The position numbers and the translations under genes are program-made. Positions 14,947-21,266 of a stretch of 24,668 nucleotides of DNA are shown here, piece by piece. Under the pieces are notes generated by a model, which saw only the letters and a program-made list of their open reading frames with translations, was not told the origin of the DNA and ran no database searches. The stretch is from Aadella sp043822885 (GTDB taxonomy: Bacteria > Omnitrophota > Gorgyraeia > Tantalellales > Tantalellaceae), in the NCBI GenBank assembly GCA_043822885.1, contig JBDRBI010000028.1, positions 1-24,668 on the forward strand, given 5' to 3'. Numbering within the stretch: the first letter of the stretch is position 1; every line of letters begins with the position of its first letter.

Positions 14947-14960
14947 TATTTCTCCCGAAA

Positions 14961-15860
14961 CTATTGATCTGCCTGCCCGCTGGTTTTCCATCTGGGATGC
15001 ATCCATACCCATTGATCCGGATATTTTCTTATGTATTTCTCTAATGTATCGGTCCAGCCTTGAGTATACTTTCTGACCAGTTCTTCTTTATTTTTTCCCG
15101 TTTCTAAACCTACGGGTTTTTCTACCACAAGTTTATATTTATTATCGGGCTTGCGTACCATAAAAGCAGGCACAAGATTCGCGCCTACGGTCATTCCTAA
15201 CTTAACGGGCGCGACGGGTGTATACGCGGGTTTTCCGAAAAAATCCACAAAAATACCTTCAACGCTGTCAACATCCTGATCCGCCAGGATACCCAGCATA
15301 CCGCCTTTTTTAAGTATCCTGAGAAGTTTCTTGGGAGACTCGTCCCGGTATACTATGTCCGCTCCGAATCTTTTTCTCAAGCGGCTTATCAACTTGTCGT
15401 ATTTATGAAAATAAATGCGCTTGGCTATTATCGCGCCGGTATATCCATTGGAGTATAGATACATGGATAAGAGTTCCCAGTTGCCGAAATGGGAAGCAAG
15501 TAAGATGACTCCCTTTCCTTGTTTAATAGCCCAGTCCAAATTTTCCAGGCCTTCTATTTCCGTAACTAACTTATTTATTTCGCTTTTTCTGTAAAACAGG
15601 AATTTTATCCAATCCGCTCCGTTTTTCGCGACATTTCTGAATACATCTTTCGCGATCTCTTTGCTGTTTTCATTATCCTCCCCGAAAACCGCGTCAAGGT
15701 TTGATACGGTAACATCCCGGTGCTTTTTTAATATTCTGAAAGCCCCCCTGCCTAAAATATCAGCTAACGCTAAACTGATACCGCGCGGTAAAAGGCCTAT
15801 GATGTAAAACAGAATTTTAGCAACATAATAAATATAATAACGTCTCGTCTTTATTTTCAT
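14961..15860 (-). CDS. Lipid A biosynthesis late acyltransferase (LpxL/HtrB family)
   Basis: Transfers a secondary acyl chain from acyl-ACP to Kdo-lipid A at the inner membrane. 299 residues, usual size. One N-terminal hydrophobic segment (about 10-35), then the catalytic HX4E motif HFGNWE (His124, Glu129), the middle segment GGMLGILADQDV, and the C-terminal QWVWMHPRW motif. Kdo genes elsewhere in the window fit the substrate. Which acyl position it serves (LpxL or LpxM like) cannot be told. ATG at 15860 lacks a visible ribosome site. The tail TSGQADQ is encoded by a GCGGGCAGGCAG word that recurs in intergenic repeats, so its 3' end may be repeat-derived. 14 bp precede the LptC-like start. 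Confidence 0.92.
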   Translation of the reverse strand: MKIKTRRYYIYYVAKILFYIIGLLPRGISLALADILGRGAFRILKKHRDVTVSNLDAVFGEDNENSKEIAKDVFRNVAKNGADWIKFLFYRKSEINKLVTEIEGLENLDWAIKQGKGVILLASHFGNWELLSMYLYSNGYTGAIIAKRIYFHKYDKLISRLRKRFGADIVYRDESPKKLLRILKKGGMLGILADQDVDSVEGIFVDFFGKPAYTPVAPVKLGMTVGANLVPAFMVRKPDNKYKLVVEKPVGLETGKNKEELVRKYTQGWTDTLEKYIRKYPDQWVWMHPRWKTSGQADQ

Positions 15861-15886
15861 GTTCTGCTAACCCAATAACCCCGAAG

Positions 15887-15914
15887 GCACAGCGCATAGA
15901 GCATAGCGCATGGC
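15887..15914. repeat. GCATAGN heptad array upstream of lpxL
   Basis: Four units in register (GCACAGC, GCATAGA, and two more), the same family as 10172-10199, 10901-10923 and 21123-21143. No facing partner in this gap. Confidence 0.85.
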
Positions 15915-15936
15915 ATAAACAGTTTAAAATTCAATT

Positions 15937-16077
15937 GAGATTGCTTCACCCCTTCGGGGTTCCCGCCTTCGCCAATCTAATCATAGATTATTTGGCTATG
16001 GCGGACAGGCGCAATGACAGGCGGTCTCAGTACGTCATTGCGAGGAAACCGCCGTAGGCGGACGACGCAGCAATCTC
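15937..16077. repeat. Inverted pair of GAGATTGC...GCAATGAC elements after queF
   Basis: Unit one, 15937-16018, starts GAGATTGCTTC and ends GCAATGAC, with internal hairpins (CCCC-TTC-GGGG, and a GCCAA...TTGGC stem). Unit two, 16034-16077, is inverted, starts GTCATTGCGAGG, ends GCAATCTC and contains CCGCC-GTA-GGCGG. The terminal TCTCA on the plus strand supplies the TGA stop of queF (16076-16078). Confidence 0.88.
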
Positions 16078-16471
16078 ATCCACAATCTTTCCTAAATTCC
16101 GCTTCGACTGTCGTAGTTATTCCGCCTCGGGTATTAAACACCCCTTTAACGGCGGCCCATTTTGGCCTGCAGCTTTTTACAAGATCATCCAGCATACGGT
16201 TCACCGCATGTTCGTGGAATATTCCGACATCTCTGTAAGATACGATGTATTCTTTGAAAGATTTTAGTTCCAGACAACTTTCCTTCGGCCCATATTCTAT
16301 GTTTATTCGCCCAAAATCGGGAAGCCCCGTTTTTGGGCATATACAAGTAAATTCCGAAGTTTCGATCTTTACCACATAGTCCTTTTCCTTGTATTCGTTC
16401 TCCCACACATCTATTTTCGGCAATTTAAGTTTCTTGATATTACCCTGAAGCCCTCTATACGTCTTTTTCAT
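16076..16471 (-). CDS. queF: NADPH-dependent 7-cyano-7-deazaguanine reductase (short form)
   Basis: Reduces preQ0 to preQ1 in queuosine synthesis. 131 residues, the unimodular short QueF type. The catalytic Cys45 lies in CICPKTGLPDF with Asp52, and the NADPH-binding ELKSFKEY motif is at 68-75. FHEH near 85-88 is also typical. The start is ATG at 16471 with AGGAGAG five bases upstream. The frame is open to 16567, but the extra 32 residues read through a repeat element and are rejected. The TGA stop is contributed by the end of another repeat. Fourth of four clustered que genes. Flanked on both sides by the same element family, so it may behave as a movable cassette (inference). Confidence 0.95.
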   Translation of the reverse strand: MKKTYRGLQGNIKKLKLPKIDVWENEYKEKDYVVKIETSEFTCICPKTGLPDFGRINIEYGPKESCLELKSFKEYIVSYRDVGIFHEHAVNRMLDDLVKSCRPKWAAVKGVFNTRGGITTTVEAEFRKDCG

Positions 16472-16495
16472 AACTCTCCTATTGCTAACAACCCC

Positions 16496-16571
16496 GTCAT
16501 TGCGAACGAACGTAGTGAGTGAAGCAATCTCATACATTTGAGCGAGATTGCTTCGCTTCGCTCGCAATGAC
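16496..16571. repeat. Inverted pair of GTCATTGCG/GAGATTGC elements upstream of queF
   Basis: 16496-16531 begins GTCATTGCGAACG and ends GCAATCTC; 16544-16571 is its inverted relative, beginning GAGATTGCTTCG and ending CTCGCAATGAC. The 12-bp centre separates them, so the whole 76 bp can fold as one hairpin. It lies 25 bp before the queF start. Confidence 0.88.
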
Positions 16572-16579
16572 AGTCGGGA

Positions 16580-16645
16580 CCTTAGACTTTAGACCTTTAA
16601 GCTTTTCACCTATCCCCGTGTTAGTTTTCGAAGAAAACTACGGGG
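16580..16645. repeat. Heptad triplet and TTCGAAGAA hairpin after queE
   Basis: Three heptads (CCTTAGA, CTTTAGA, CCTTTAA; 16580-16600). Then a strong hairpin: CCCCG (16614-16618), TAGTTTTC (16622-16629), loop GAA, GAAAACTA (16633-16640), CGGGG (16641-16645). It ends 1 bp from the queE stop codon. A candidate 3' end structure for queE mRNA, but without a T-run. Confidence 0.8.
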
Positions 16646-16646
16646 A

Positions 16647-17339
16647 CTACCTTATTCCCAAGCACTTATGTATCTGCCCTATCACACTGGTCTGACGTCC
16701 GACTTCTTTCTCCAGGTATCTTTTAAAAAATGATAACATCTCTTCATCCGCTTCTCCCTGAGATCCTTCGCCCGGAGTTACCGGCTGTAACACAACAGCC
16801 GCGCTTTTATCAAGGCAAGACAGTATCCTACCCATTTCTTTAATATCATCTATGGTGGTCGAATCGGTTATAACAGCTTTTATTATAGTTTCTTCTTTTG
16901 ATAGAAGCTTAATGAATTCCTCATGTTCTGCCCAATGATCCTTAGTGTTCCGATCGGAAGACGGGAGTTTGATATCCATCGCTACAATGTCTATCAGATC
17001 TTTTATTTTCAAAAATTCTTTGGGCAAAGTCCCGTTAGTTTCGAGATATACTTTCTTTTTATCGTTGTATTTTTTGAACATCGGCAGAAATACACGCAAA
17101 AAGTCGGCATATAGGAGCGGTTCGCCGCCGGTAACCGAAAGTTCGTTATAATCTTCTTCAAAATCCAATATCTTTCCCAAAAGACCTTCCGGAGAAAATG
17201 TTTTATAACTTGTCAGATCTGTATCGCAATACACACAATTAAGGTTGCATCCGTAGAACCTCACGAAAAGCTGACGGCTTCCGGCAAAAGGTCCTTCTCC
17301 CTGATGCGATGTAAATATCTCAGATATTTTTGCTTCCAT
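16647..17339 (-). CDS. queE: 7-carboxy-7-deazaguanine synthase (radical SAM)
   Basis: Radical SAM enzyme converting 6-carboxytetrahydropterin to 7-carboxy-7-deazaguanine. 230 residues. The iron-sulfur motif CNLNCVYC (Cys31, Cys35, Cys38; CX3CX2C) is preceded by the QueE-typical SHQGEGPFAGSRQLFVRF and followed by SVTGGEPLLY near 88-97. ATG start at 17339. I find no Shine-Dalgarno: the leader consists of a TAGGGTT/TGATTTT heptad array back to the queC stop at 17406. Acts between QueD and QueC in the pathway, and both are neighbours. Confidence 0.96.
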   Translation of the reverse strand: MEAKISEIFTSHQGEGPFAGSRQLFVRFYGCNLNCVYCDTDLTSYKTFSPEGLLGKILDFEEDYNELSVTGGEPLLYADFLRVFLPMFKKYNDKKKVYLETNGTLPKEFLKIKDLIDIVAMDIKLPSSDRNTKDHWAEHEEFIKLLSKEETIIKAVITDSTTIDDIKEMGRILSCLDKSAAVVLQPVTPGEGSQGEADEEMLSFFKRYLEKEVGRQTSVIGQIHKCLGIR

Positions 17340-17345
17340 AATTTT

Positions 17346-17401
17346 TAGGGTTTAGGGTTTAGCGTTCAGTTTTTGATTTTGCCTTTTTGATTTTTGATTT
17401 T
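17346..17401. repeat. TAGGGTT and TGATTTT heptad arrays forming the queE leader
   Basis: Units TAGGGTT (twice), TAGCGTT and CAGTTTT at 17346-17373, then TGATTTT (twice) at 17388-17401. The array fills the 66-bp queC-queE gap and reaches to 4 bp from the queC stop. It is the same AG-type family as 8755-8782. Confidence 0.88.
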
Positions 17402-17405
17402 TAAT

Positions 17406-18074
17406 CTATCCCCTGGATACCCTAGCCGGATCCTGTATTCCCGATCTTTCAAACGCTTCGATCCTGAATACACAGGATTCACATTTTCCGCAAGGAATTT
17501 CCTCGCCTTCATAACAAGACCATGTATGTTCGAACGGAACTCCTAATTCCATGCCGATCCTTATTATTTCATCTTTCTTTCTGTTTATAATGGGCGTCTT
17601 TATCTCTATGTGATTTCCGCCGACCCCTTCTCTCGTCCCTTTCCGCACTACCTGTCGGAACGATTCAAAAAATGTATCTCTGCAATCAGGATAATTCGAA
17701 AAATCCATTTGATGAGCTCCTATGAAGACAGCTTTTGCGGATACGGCTTCCGCGAAGGATACCCCGAAGCTTAAAAATATCATATTTCTTGCGGGGACAT
17801 ATGTATTCGGTATTTCATCCCTCGAACTGTCGTCATTCTTGGGTATTGCCATGTCTTTATCTAAAAGCGAGCTTCCCTGCCAGGGCATGGAGATATCCAA
17901 AACCTCATAAGGGACTCCCGCCTTGTCGGCCGTTCGTTTCGCGAATTCCGTTTCTTTGAGAGCTTTTTGTCCGTAATTAAAAATAAGCGCGTGACAGTCA
18001 TACTCTTCCCTCGCGATATATAACGTAACCGCGGAATCCATCCCCCCCGACAAAAGCACGATCGCCTTTTCCAT
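17406..18074 (-). CDS. queC: 7-cyano-7-deazaguanine synthase
   Basis: ATP-dependent conversion of 7-carboxy-7-deazaguanine to preQ0. 222 residues. The PP-loop SGGMDS is at 9-14 and the zinc cluster cysteines are Cys187, Cys195, Cys198 and Cys201 (CGKCESC). Other conserved parts are FNYGQKALKE, NTYVPARNMIFLS and GAHQMDFSNYPDCR. The start is ATG at 18074, with AGGA 8 bases upstream. The frame is open to 18146, but the extra 24 residues translate the 30-bp palindrome and are rejected. Downstream is queE across a heptad-filled gap. Confidence 0.96.
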   Translation of the reverse strand: MEKAIVLLSGGMDSAVTLYIAREEYDCHALIFNYGQKALKETEFAKRTADKAGVPYEVLDISMPWQGSSLLDKDMAIPKNDDSSRDEIPNTYVPARNMIFLSFGVSFAEAVSAKAVFIGAHQMDFSNYPDCRDTFFESFRQVVRKGTREGVGGNHIEIKTPIINRKKDEIIRIGMELGVPFEHTWSCYEGEEIPCGKCESCVFRIEAFERSGIQDPARVSRG

Positions 18075-18084
18075 AATTTGGTCC

Positions 18085-18114
18085 TGTAGGGGCAATTCAT
18101 GAATTGCCCCTACA
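18085..18114. repeat. 30-bp perfect palindrome, copy 1 (queD-queC gap)
   Basis: Exact inverted repeat: half-site TGTAGGGGCAATTCA followed by its full reverse complement. Identical copy at 18596-18625. On the plus strand a TTTTTG follows, so it could terminate plus-strand transcription. On the minus (gene) strand it lies in the queC leader, 10 bp before the AGGACC ribosome site. Confidence 0.95.
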
Positions 18115-18150
18115 TTTTTGCATTTTAACATTCGCGCATCGGTCAATATA

Positions 18151-18204
18151 CCATGCTCTGTGCCCTATGCGCTTTGCGTTTCTTACGCAAGCTAAACTAC
18201 TACC
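18151..18204. repeat. 54-bp post-stop element, copy 1 (after queD)
   Basis: Begins with TGCTCTG-type heptads (18154-18181), then a TTGCGT-TTCTT-ACGCAA hairpin, then AAGCTAAACTACTACC. Differs from the copy at 19232-19285 at one base of 54. On the gene strand it starts at the queD stop: the TAG (18200-18202) is inside the element. Shorter relatives follow clpP and tig. Confidence 0.92.
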
Positions 18205-18559
18205 CATACGTAGCCGAAGACGTATCCGTTTCCCATACTGTCACGGACTTTATTTTCAATTCGGGTGACCGTTTTGAAATTCTATCATAAATATATTTAG
18301 CCAGATTTTCTGAAGTGGGATTATCTTTTTTGAAATACTTCAGCTCATTCAGATATTTATGGTCCAGATCGGATATAACATCCTCTAGCCTGGTTTTTAA
18401 CTCTTTAAAATCCAATACCATGCCGATATCATCAAGTTTTTCCGCGCAAACTTTTACTTCTATTTTCCAATTATGCCCATGCAGATCCTCACACTTACCC
18501 TTATACCCTCTAAGGTTATGCGCCCCGCTAAAATTTAATATTACTTTAATTGTATACAT
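18200..18559 (-). CDS. queD: 6-carboxy-5,6,7,8-tetrahydropterin synthase
   Basis: Converts 7,8-dihydroneopterin triphosphate to 6-carboxytetrahydropterin, the entry to queuosine synthesis. 119 residues, normal. Zinc ligands His14 (SGAHNL), His27 and His29 (LHGHNW), catalytic Cys23 in CEDLHGH, and the C-terminal VWETDTSSATYG strand are present. ATG start at 18559; no Shine-Dalgarno is visible, and four AT-rich heptads directly precede the start. First of the queD-queC-queE-queF run. It is bracketed by two identical 30-bp palindromes. PTPS family identity is firm; the que neighbourhood fixes the function. Confidence 0.95.
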   Translation of the reverse strand: MYTIKVILNFSGAHNLRGYKGKCEDLHGHNWKIEVKVCAEKLDDIGMVLDFKELKTRLEDVISDLDHKYLNELKYFKKDNPTSENLAKYIYDRISKRSPELKIKSVTVWETDTSSATYG

Positions 18560-18587
18560 GGTTAAAATCCAAAATTTAAAATCAAAA
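18560..18587. repeat. AT-rich heptads directly upstream of queD
   Basis: Four units in register (GGTTAAA, ATCCAAA, ATTTAAA, ATCAAAA) immediately before the queD start codon, replacing the place where a ribosome site is expected. Related by composition to TGATTTT units at 17388-17401. Confidence 0.65.
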
Positions 18588-18595
18588 GGTAATCA

Positions 18596-18625
18596 TGTAG
18601 GGGCAATTCATGAATTGCCCCTACA
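18596..18625. repeat. 30-bp perfect palindrome, copy 2 (kdsC-queD gap)
   Basis: Base-for-base identical to 18085-18114. Lies between the kdsC stop (18634) and queD, 8 bp after kdsC on the gene strand. The two copies flank queD in a 541-bp unit. Confidence 0.95.
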
Positions 18626-18633
18626 TTTTGATT

Positions 18634-19170
18634 TCATTCAAAATATTTTTCCGTAACCTTATCCCATATTCCTTGCGCTTTAAGCAGCATATCACAGATC
18701 TCTCTGACCGCTCCTTGTCCGCCTTCTTTTTTCGTCATATAGTGAGCATATCCTTTTACCGATTCTCTGGCGTTAGGGACGGTAATGGCCAATCCCACGC
18801 GTCTGAGTATGGGTATGTCAATAACATCATCCCCTATGAAGCATATCTCTTCGTTTTTAACCCTGAATTTTTTCATTATCTTGGCATAGGCATTGATCTT
18901 ATAATGAAAATTCTGATAGACCTTATCAATCTTAAGTTCTTTAGCGCGTTTTTTTACAACTCTCGAAGCTTTGGCGGTGAGTATTACGCATTTAAGCCCC
19001 GCTCTTTTTAAGAGGATTATCCCTAACCCGTCGCTGACATGAAAATTCTTCAGCTCATCCCCGTACGTACCATAGATTATTCTTCCGTCCGTCAGCACTC
19101 CGTCTACATCCAGAACAAGTACCTTGATCTTCTTTGCTCTCTCAATTATATCCGGAGAATAATTGTTCAT
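18634..19170 (-). CDS. kdsC: 3-deoxy-D-manno-octulosonate 8-phosphate phosphatase
   Basis: HAD-type phosphatase releasing Kdo from Kdo-8-phosphate. 178 residues, the short cap-less tetrameric type. Catalytic motif VLDVDGVLTDG with Asp21 and Asp23, motif II ILTAKAS, and GDDVIDIPIL near 115-124. The GGQGAVREICDMLL C-terminal stretch is typical of KdsC. ATG at 19170 with AAAGGA upstream at good spacing. Follows kdsD across a heptad and post-stop element gap. It completes a kdsB-kdsA-kdsD-kdsC series for Kdo synthesis and activation. Confidence 0.95.
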   Translation of the reverse strand: MNNYSPDIIERAKKIKVLVLDVDGVLTDGRIIYGTYGDELKNFHVSDGLGIILLKRAGLKCVILTAKASRVVKKRAKELKIDKVYQNFHYKINAYAKIMKKFRVKNEEICFIGDDVIDIPILRRVGLAITVPNARESVKGYAHYMTKKEGGQGAVREICDMLLKAQGIWDKVTEKYFE

Positions 19171-19184
19171 AGCGTTTTCCTTTC

Positions 19185-19263
19185 GTCAATGGTCAATAGT
19201 CAATAGTCTATGGTCTATATGGTCTCTGGTCCCATGCTCTGTGCCCCATGCGCTTTGCGTTTC
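19185..19263. repeat. GTCAATA to GCGCTTT heptad array (kdsD-kdsC gap)
   Basis: Eleven successive units, all beginning G and most at exact 7-bp spacing (one step of 9): GTCAATG and GTCAATA types from 19185, then GTCTATG, GTCTCTG, GTCCCAT, drifting into GCTCTGT, GCCCCAT and GCGCTTT. Two families are joined in one register. It begins right after the kdsC ribosome site. Confidence 0.88.
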
Positions 19264-19285
19264 TTACGCAAGCTAAACTACTACC
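19232..19285. repeat. 54-bp post-stop element, copy 2 (after kdsD)
   Basis: 53 of 54 bases match 18151-18204; the change is C for T in the second heptad. On the gene strand it starts 1 bp after the kdsD stop codon at 19287. Contains the TTGCGT-TTCTT-ACGCAA stem-loop. Confidence 0.92.
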
Positions 19286-19286
19286 T

Positions 19287-20246
19287 CTATACTAATCCCG
19301 CTTTCAAGATATCCTGAACATCAAGAATTCCAACGGGTTTGCCGTTCTTGTCCACTACGGGTATTTCATCTATATTTTTATCGGACAATATCTTGAACGC
19401 TTCCGCGGCAAGACGTTCTCCGGTTATGGATACCGGAGATCTTGTCATAACATCGGATATTTTGGAATTAAGAAGATCCGTCCCTGCCTCAAAATGCCTT
19501 CTCAGATCTCCATCCGTGAATATTCCGATAAGTTTGCCGTTCTCATCGACTACACTGGCCGAACCGGCGCGCAGTTCGGTGATCCTCAAAAGCACATCTT
19601 TAACAATAACGTCTCCGCTCACTATGGGTGTCTCTTTTTGCGGCCGCATTATGTCTTCCACTTTCAAAAGCAGCCTTTTCCCTAAAGACCCGCCGGGATG
19701 ATATAAAGCAAAATCTTTAGGCTTTATGTTCTTTTTTTCCAAAAGAGCTATAGCCAGCGCGTCACCCAGAGCAAGCATGACCGTGGTAGAAGTAGTAGGA
19801 GCAAGCCCCATAGGACACGCTTCTTTTTCTATGGAACTATCCATACGGAAATCACTGTTAACGGCCAGTGTGGACTTCATGTTTCCCGTAATAGCGATAA
19901 GTTTTGCCCCGATCTTTTTGATTATAGGTATCAGTCTTATTACTTCTTCGGTCTCCCCGCTGTTCGAAAAAGCGATTATCATGTCTTCTGAGGTAACTCT
20001 GCCCAGGTCCCCATGCAGCGCTTCGGCAGGATGAAGGTACAGAGACGCTGTTCCGGTCGACGATAAAGTTGCCGAGACTTTTTGTGCGATAAATCCCGGT
20101 TTTCCCATTCCGGTCACGATTATGCGTCCCCTGTTATCTGCCAATGCCTCTATTATCTTATCAAAATTCCCGTCTATCCTGTCTATAAGGGCCGCGATAG
20201 CCTTACTTTCATTCTCTAATACTTTTTTAGCTATGGAAATGCTCAT
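19287..20246 (-). CDS. kdsD: D-arabinose 5-phosphate isomerase (KdsD/KpsF)
   Basis: Interconverts ribulose 5-phosphate and arabinose 5-phosphate, the precursor of Kdo. 319 residues: SIS domain (about 35-185) with GMGKPGFIAQKVSATLSSTG and AFSNSGETEEVI, and two CBS domains (about 200-319, VEDIMRP and ISDVMTRSPVSI). The usual GMGKSG loop has Pro for Ser here. HPAEALHGDLG carries the conserved catalytic His region. ATG start at 20246 overlaps the kdsA TGA by 4 bp (ATGA), so translation is coupled. Followed by the post-stop repeat. Confidence 0.96.
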   Translation of the reverse strand: MSISIAKKVLENESKAIAALIDRIDGNFDKIIEALADNRGRIIVTGMGKPGFIAQKVSATLSSTGTASLYLHPAEALHGDLGRVTSEDMIIAFSNSGETEEVIRLIPIIKKIGAKLIAITGNMKSTLAVNSDFRMDSSIEKEACPMGLAPTTSTTVMLALGDALAIALLEKKNIKPKDFALYHPGGSLGKRLLLKVEDIMRPQKETPIVSGDVIVKDVLLRITELRAGSASVVDENGKLIGIFTDGDLRRHFEAGTDLLNSKISDVMTRSPVSITGERLAAEAFKILSDKNIDEIPVVDKNGKPVGILDVQDILKAGLV

Positions 20247-21085
20247 ATTTTTCTTCCTATTTTTTCTAAGATCTTTATTTCTCTAAGATAATCCTCGAGA
20301 TCATCCAGTTTTAACATATTCGGCCCGTCACTCATGGCCTTCTCGGGTGACTTATGTACTTCGACGAATAAAGCGTCACATCCCACGGCGACAGCTGCTT
20401 TTGACAAGGGAAGCACATATTTAGCATCTCCTCCGCTTGAGGTGCCTTGCCCTCCCGGCATCTGCACGGAATGCGTAGCATCATATATCACGGGATATCC
20501 TGTCTCTCTCATTATGGGTATAGCCCTAAAATCATTGATAAGCATATTGTATCCGAAAGTAGTCCCTCTTTCCGTGAGCATGATATTGTTGTTCCCGCAT
20601 TCTTCGATCTTAGCCGTTACATTGAACATCTCTCTAGGGGACATAAATTGCCCCTTTTTAACATTTACCGCTTTTCCGGTTTTAGCCGCTTCGACCAAGA
20701 GATCCGTTTGCCGGCACAGAAAAGCGGGTATCTGCAGCACATCTAGGACTTCCGCCGCGGGTCCGACTTCCTCTGTCGTATGCACATCGCTAAGAACGGG
20801 TATATCCAGTTCTTCTCGTATGCCCTTGAGTATTCTTAAGCCCTCTTTTATCCCGGGGCCTCTGAAAGACCCAGATGAACTTCTATTGGCCTTATCATAA
20901 CTGGCCTTAAAGATGAACGGTATCCCTATTTTCCCCGTTATTTCCTTCAGCTTCTCGGCGTGTTCCCGGGCGCTTTTCTCCGACTCTATTACACAAGGCC
21001 CCGCGATAAGAACCAGCGGATTCCACGCGCCTATGAGAACATTTTTAACTTTTACGGTATGCGTAACTATATCTTCTTTATTCAT
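20243..21085 (-). CDS. kdsA: 3-deoxy-8-phosphooctulonate synthase
   Basis: Condenses arabinose 5-phosphate with phosphoenolpyruvate to Kdo-8-phosphate. 280 residues. AGPCVIES with Cys31 marks the metal-dependent (class II) type. FKASYDKANRSS, VLSDVHTTEEV, GTTFGYNMLINDFRAIPIM and YDATHSVQMPGG are family-typical. The start is ATG at 21085 with AGAGG five bases upstream. The frame is open to 21133, but the extra 16 residues lack a ribosome site. It is coupled to kdsD by an ATGA overlap, while a 152-bp heptad gap separates it from kdsB. Confidence 0.96.
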   Translation of the reverse strand: MNKEDIVTHTVKVKNVLIGAWNPLVLIAGPCVIESEKSAREHAEKLKEITGKIGIPFIFKASYDKANRSSSGSFRGPGIKEGLRILKGIREELDIPVLSDVHTTEEVGPAAEVLDVLQIPAFLCRQTDLLVEAAKTGKAVNVKKGQFMSPREMFNVTAKIEECGNNNIMLTERGTTFGYNMLINDFRAIPIMRETGYPVIYDATHSVQMPGGQGTSSGGDAKYVLPLSKAAVAVGCDALFVEVHKSPEKAMSDGPNMLKLDDLEDYLREIKILEKIGRKI

Positions 21086-21122
21086 ATTGCCTCTTTTTGT
21101 AACAATTTGACCTATATAATCT

Positions 21123-21266
21123 GCATAGGGCATAGCGCATAGCGCTATGTATATAAAAATCGCTAGCTCGAACCCTTGCTGCTACGCTTTGCGCGGTATC
21201 ATTCACCCATGCTTACGTTAACGCTGTGCTCTGTGCTCTATGCCCTGTGCCCTATGCTCTGCGCTT
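21123..21266. repeat. Facing GCATAGN and TGTGCYC heptad arrays, overlapping the end of kdsB
   Basis: Left arm: three units (GCATAGG, GCATAGC twice) at 21123-21143. Right arm: six units at 21225-21266 (TGTGCTC twice, TATGCCC, TGTGCCC and others). The kdsB stop codon (21238-21240) lies inside the right arm, so 29 bases of that array are coding and give the KdsB tail. Centre 21144-21224 shows no gene. Confidence 0.9.

Noticed and set aside
14947..15012. Longer start for the LptC-like protein overlapping lpxL
   Set aside because: GGGAG precedes the ATG at 14946 and the membrane anchor begins there; the extension is polar and family-unlike.
16472..16567. N-terminal extension of queF
   Set aside because: The added 32 residues translate a dispersed repeat, and a clear AGGAGAG site precedes the ATG at 16471.
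17346..17366. TAGGGTT repeats look like plant-type telomere sequence
   Set aside because: Only three short units in an obvious bacterial gene gap, and neighbouring gaps carry other heptads. Coincidence of one unit family.
18085..18120. Intrinsic terminator for queD on the gene strand
   Set aside because: The T-run follows the stem only on the plus strand, where there is no gene to terminate.
18075..18146. N-terminal extension of queC including VGAIHELPL
   Set aside because: It translates the 30-bp palindrome; AGGA precedes the ATG at 18074 and SGGMDS is then correctly near the N-terminus.
20334..20900. 188-residue plus-strand open frame opposite kdsA
   Set aside because: Antisense shadow of a well-identified gene; composition has no recognisable domain.
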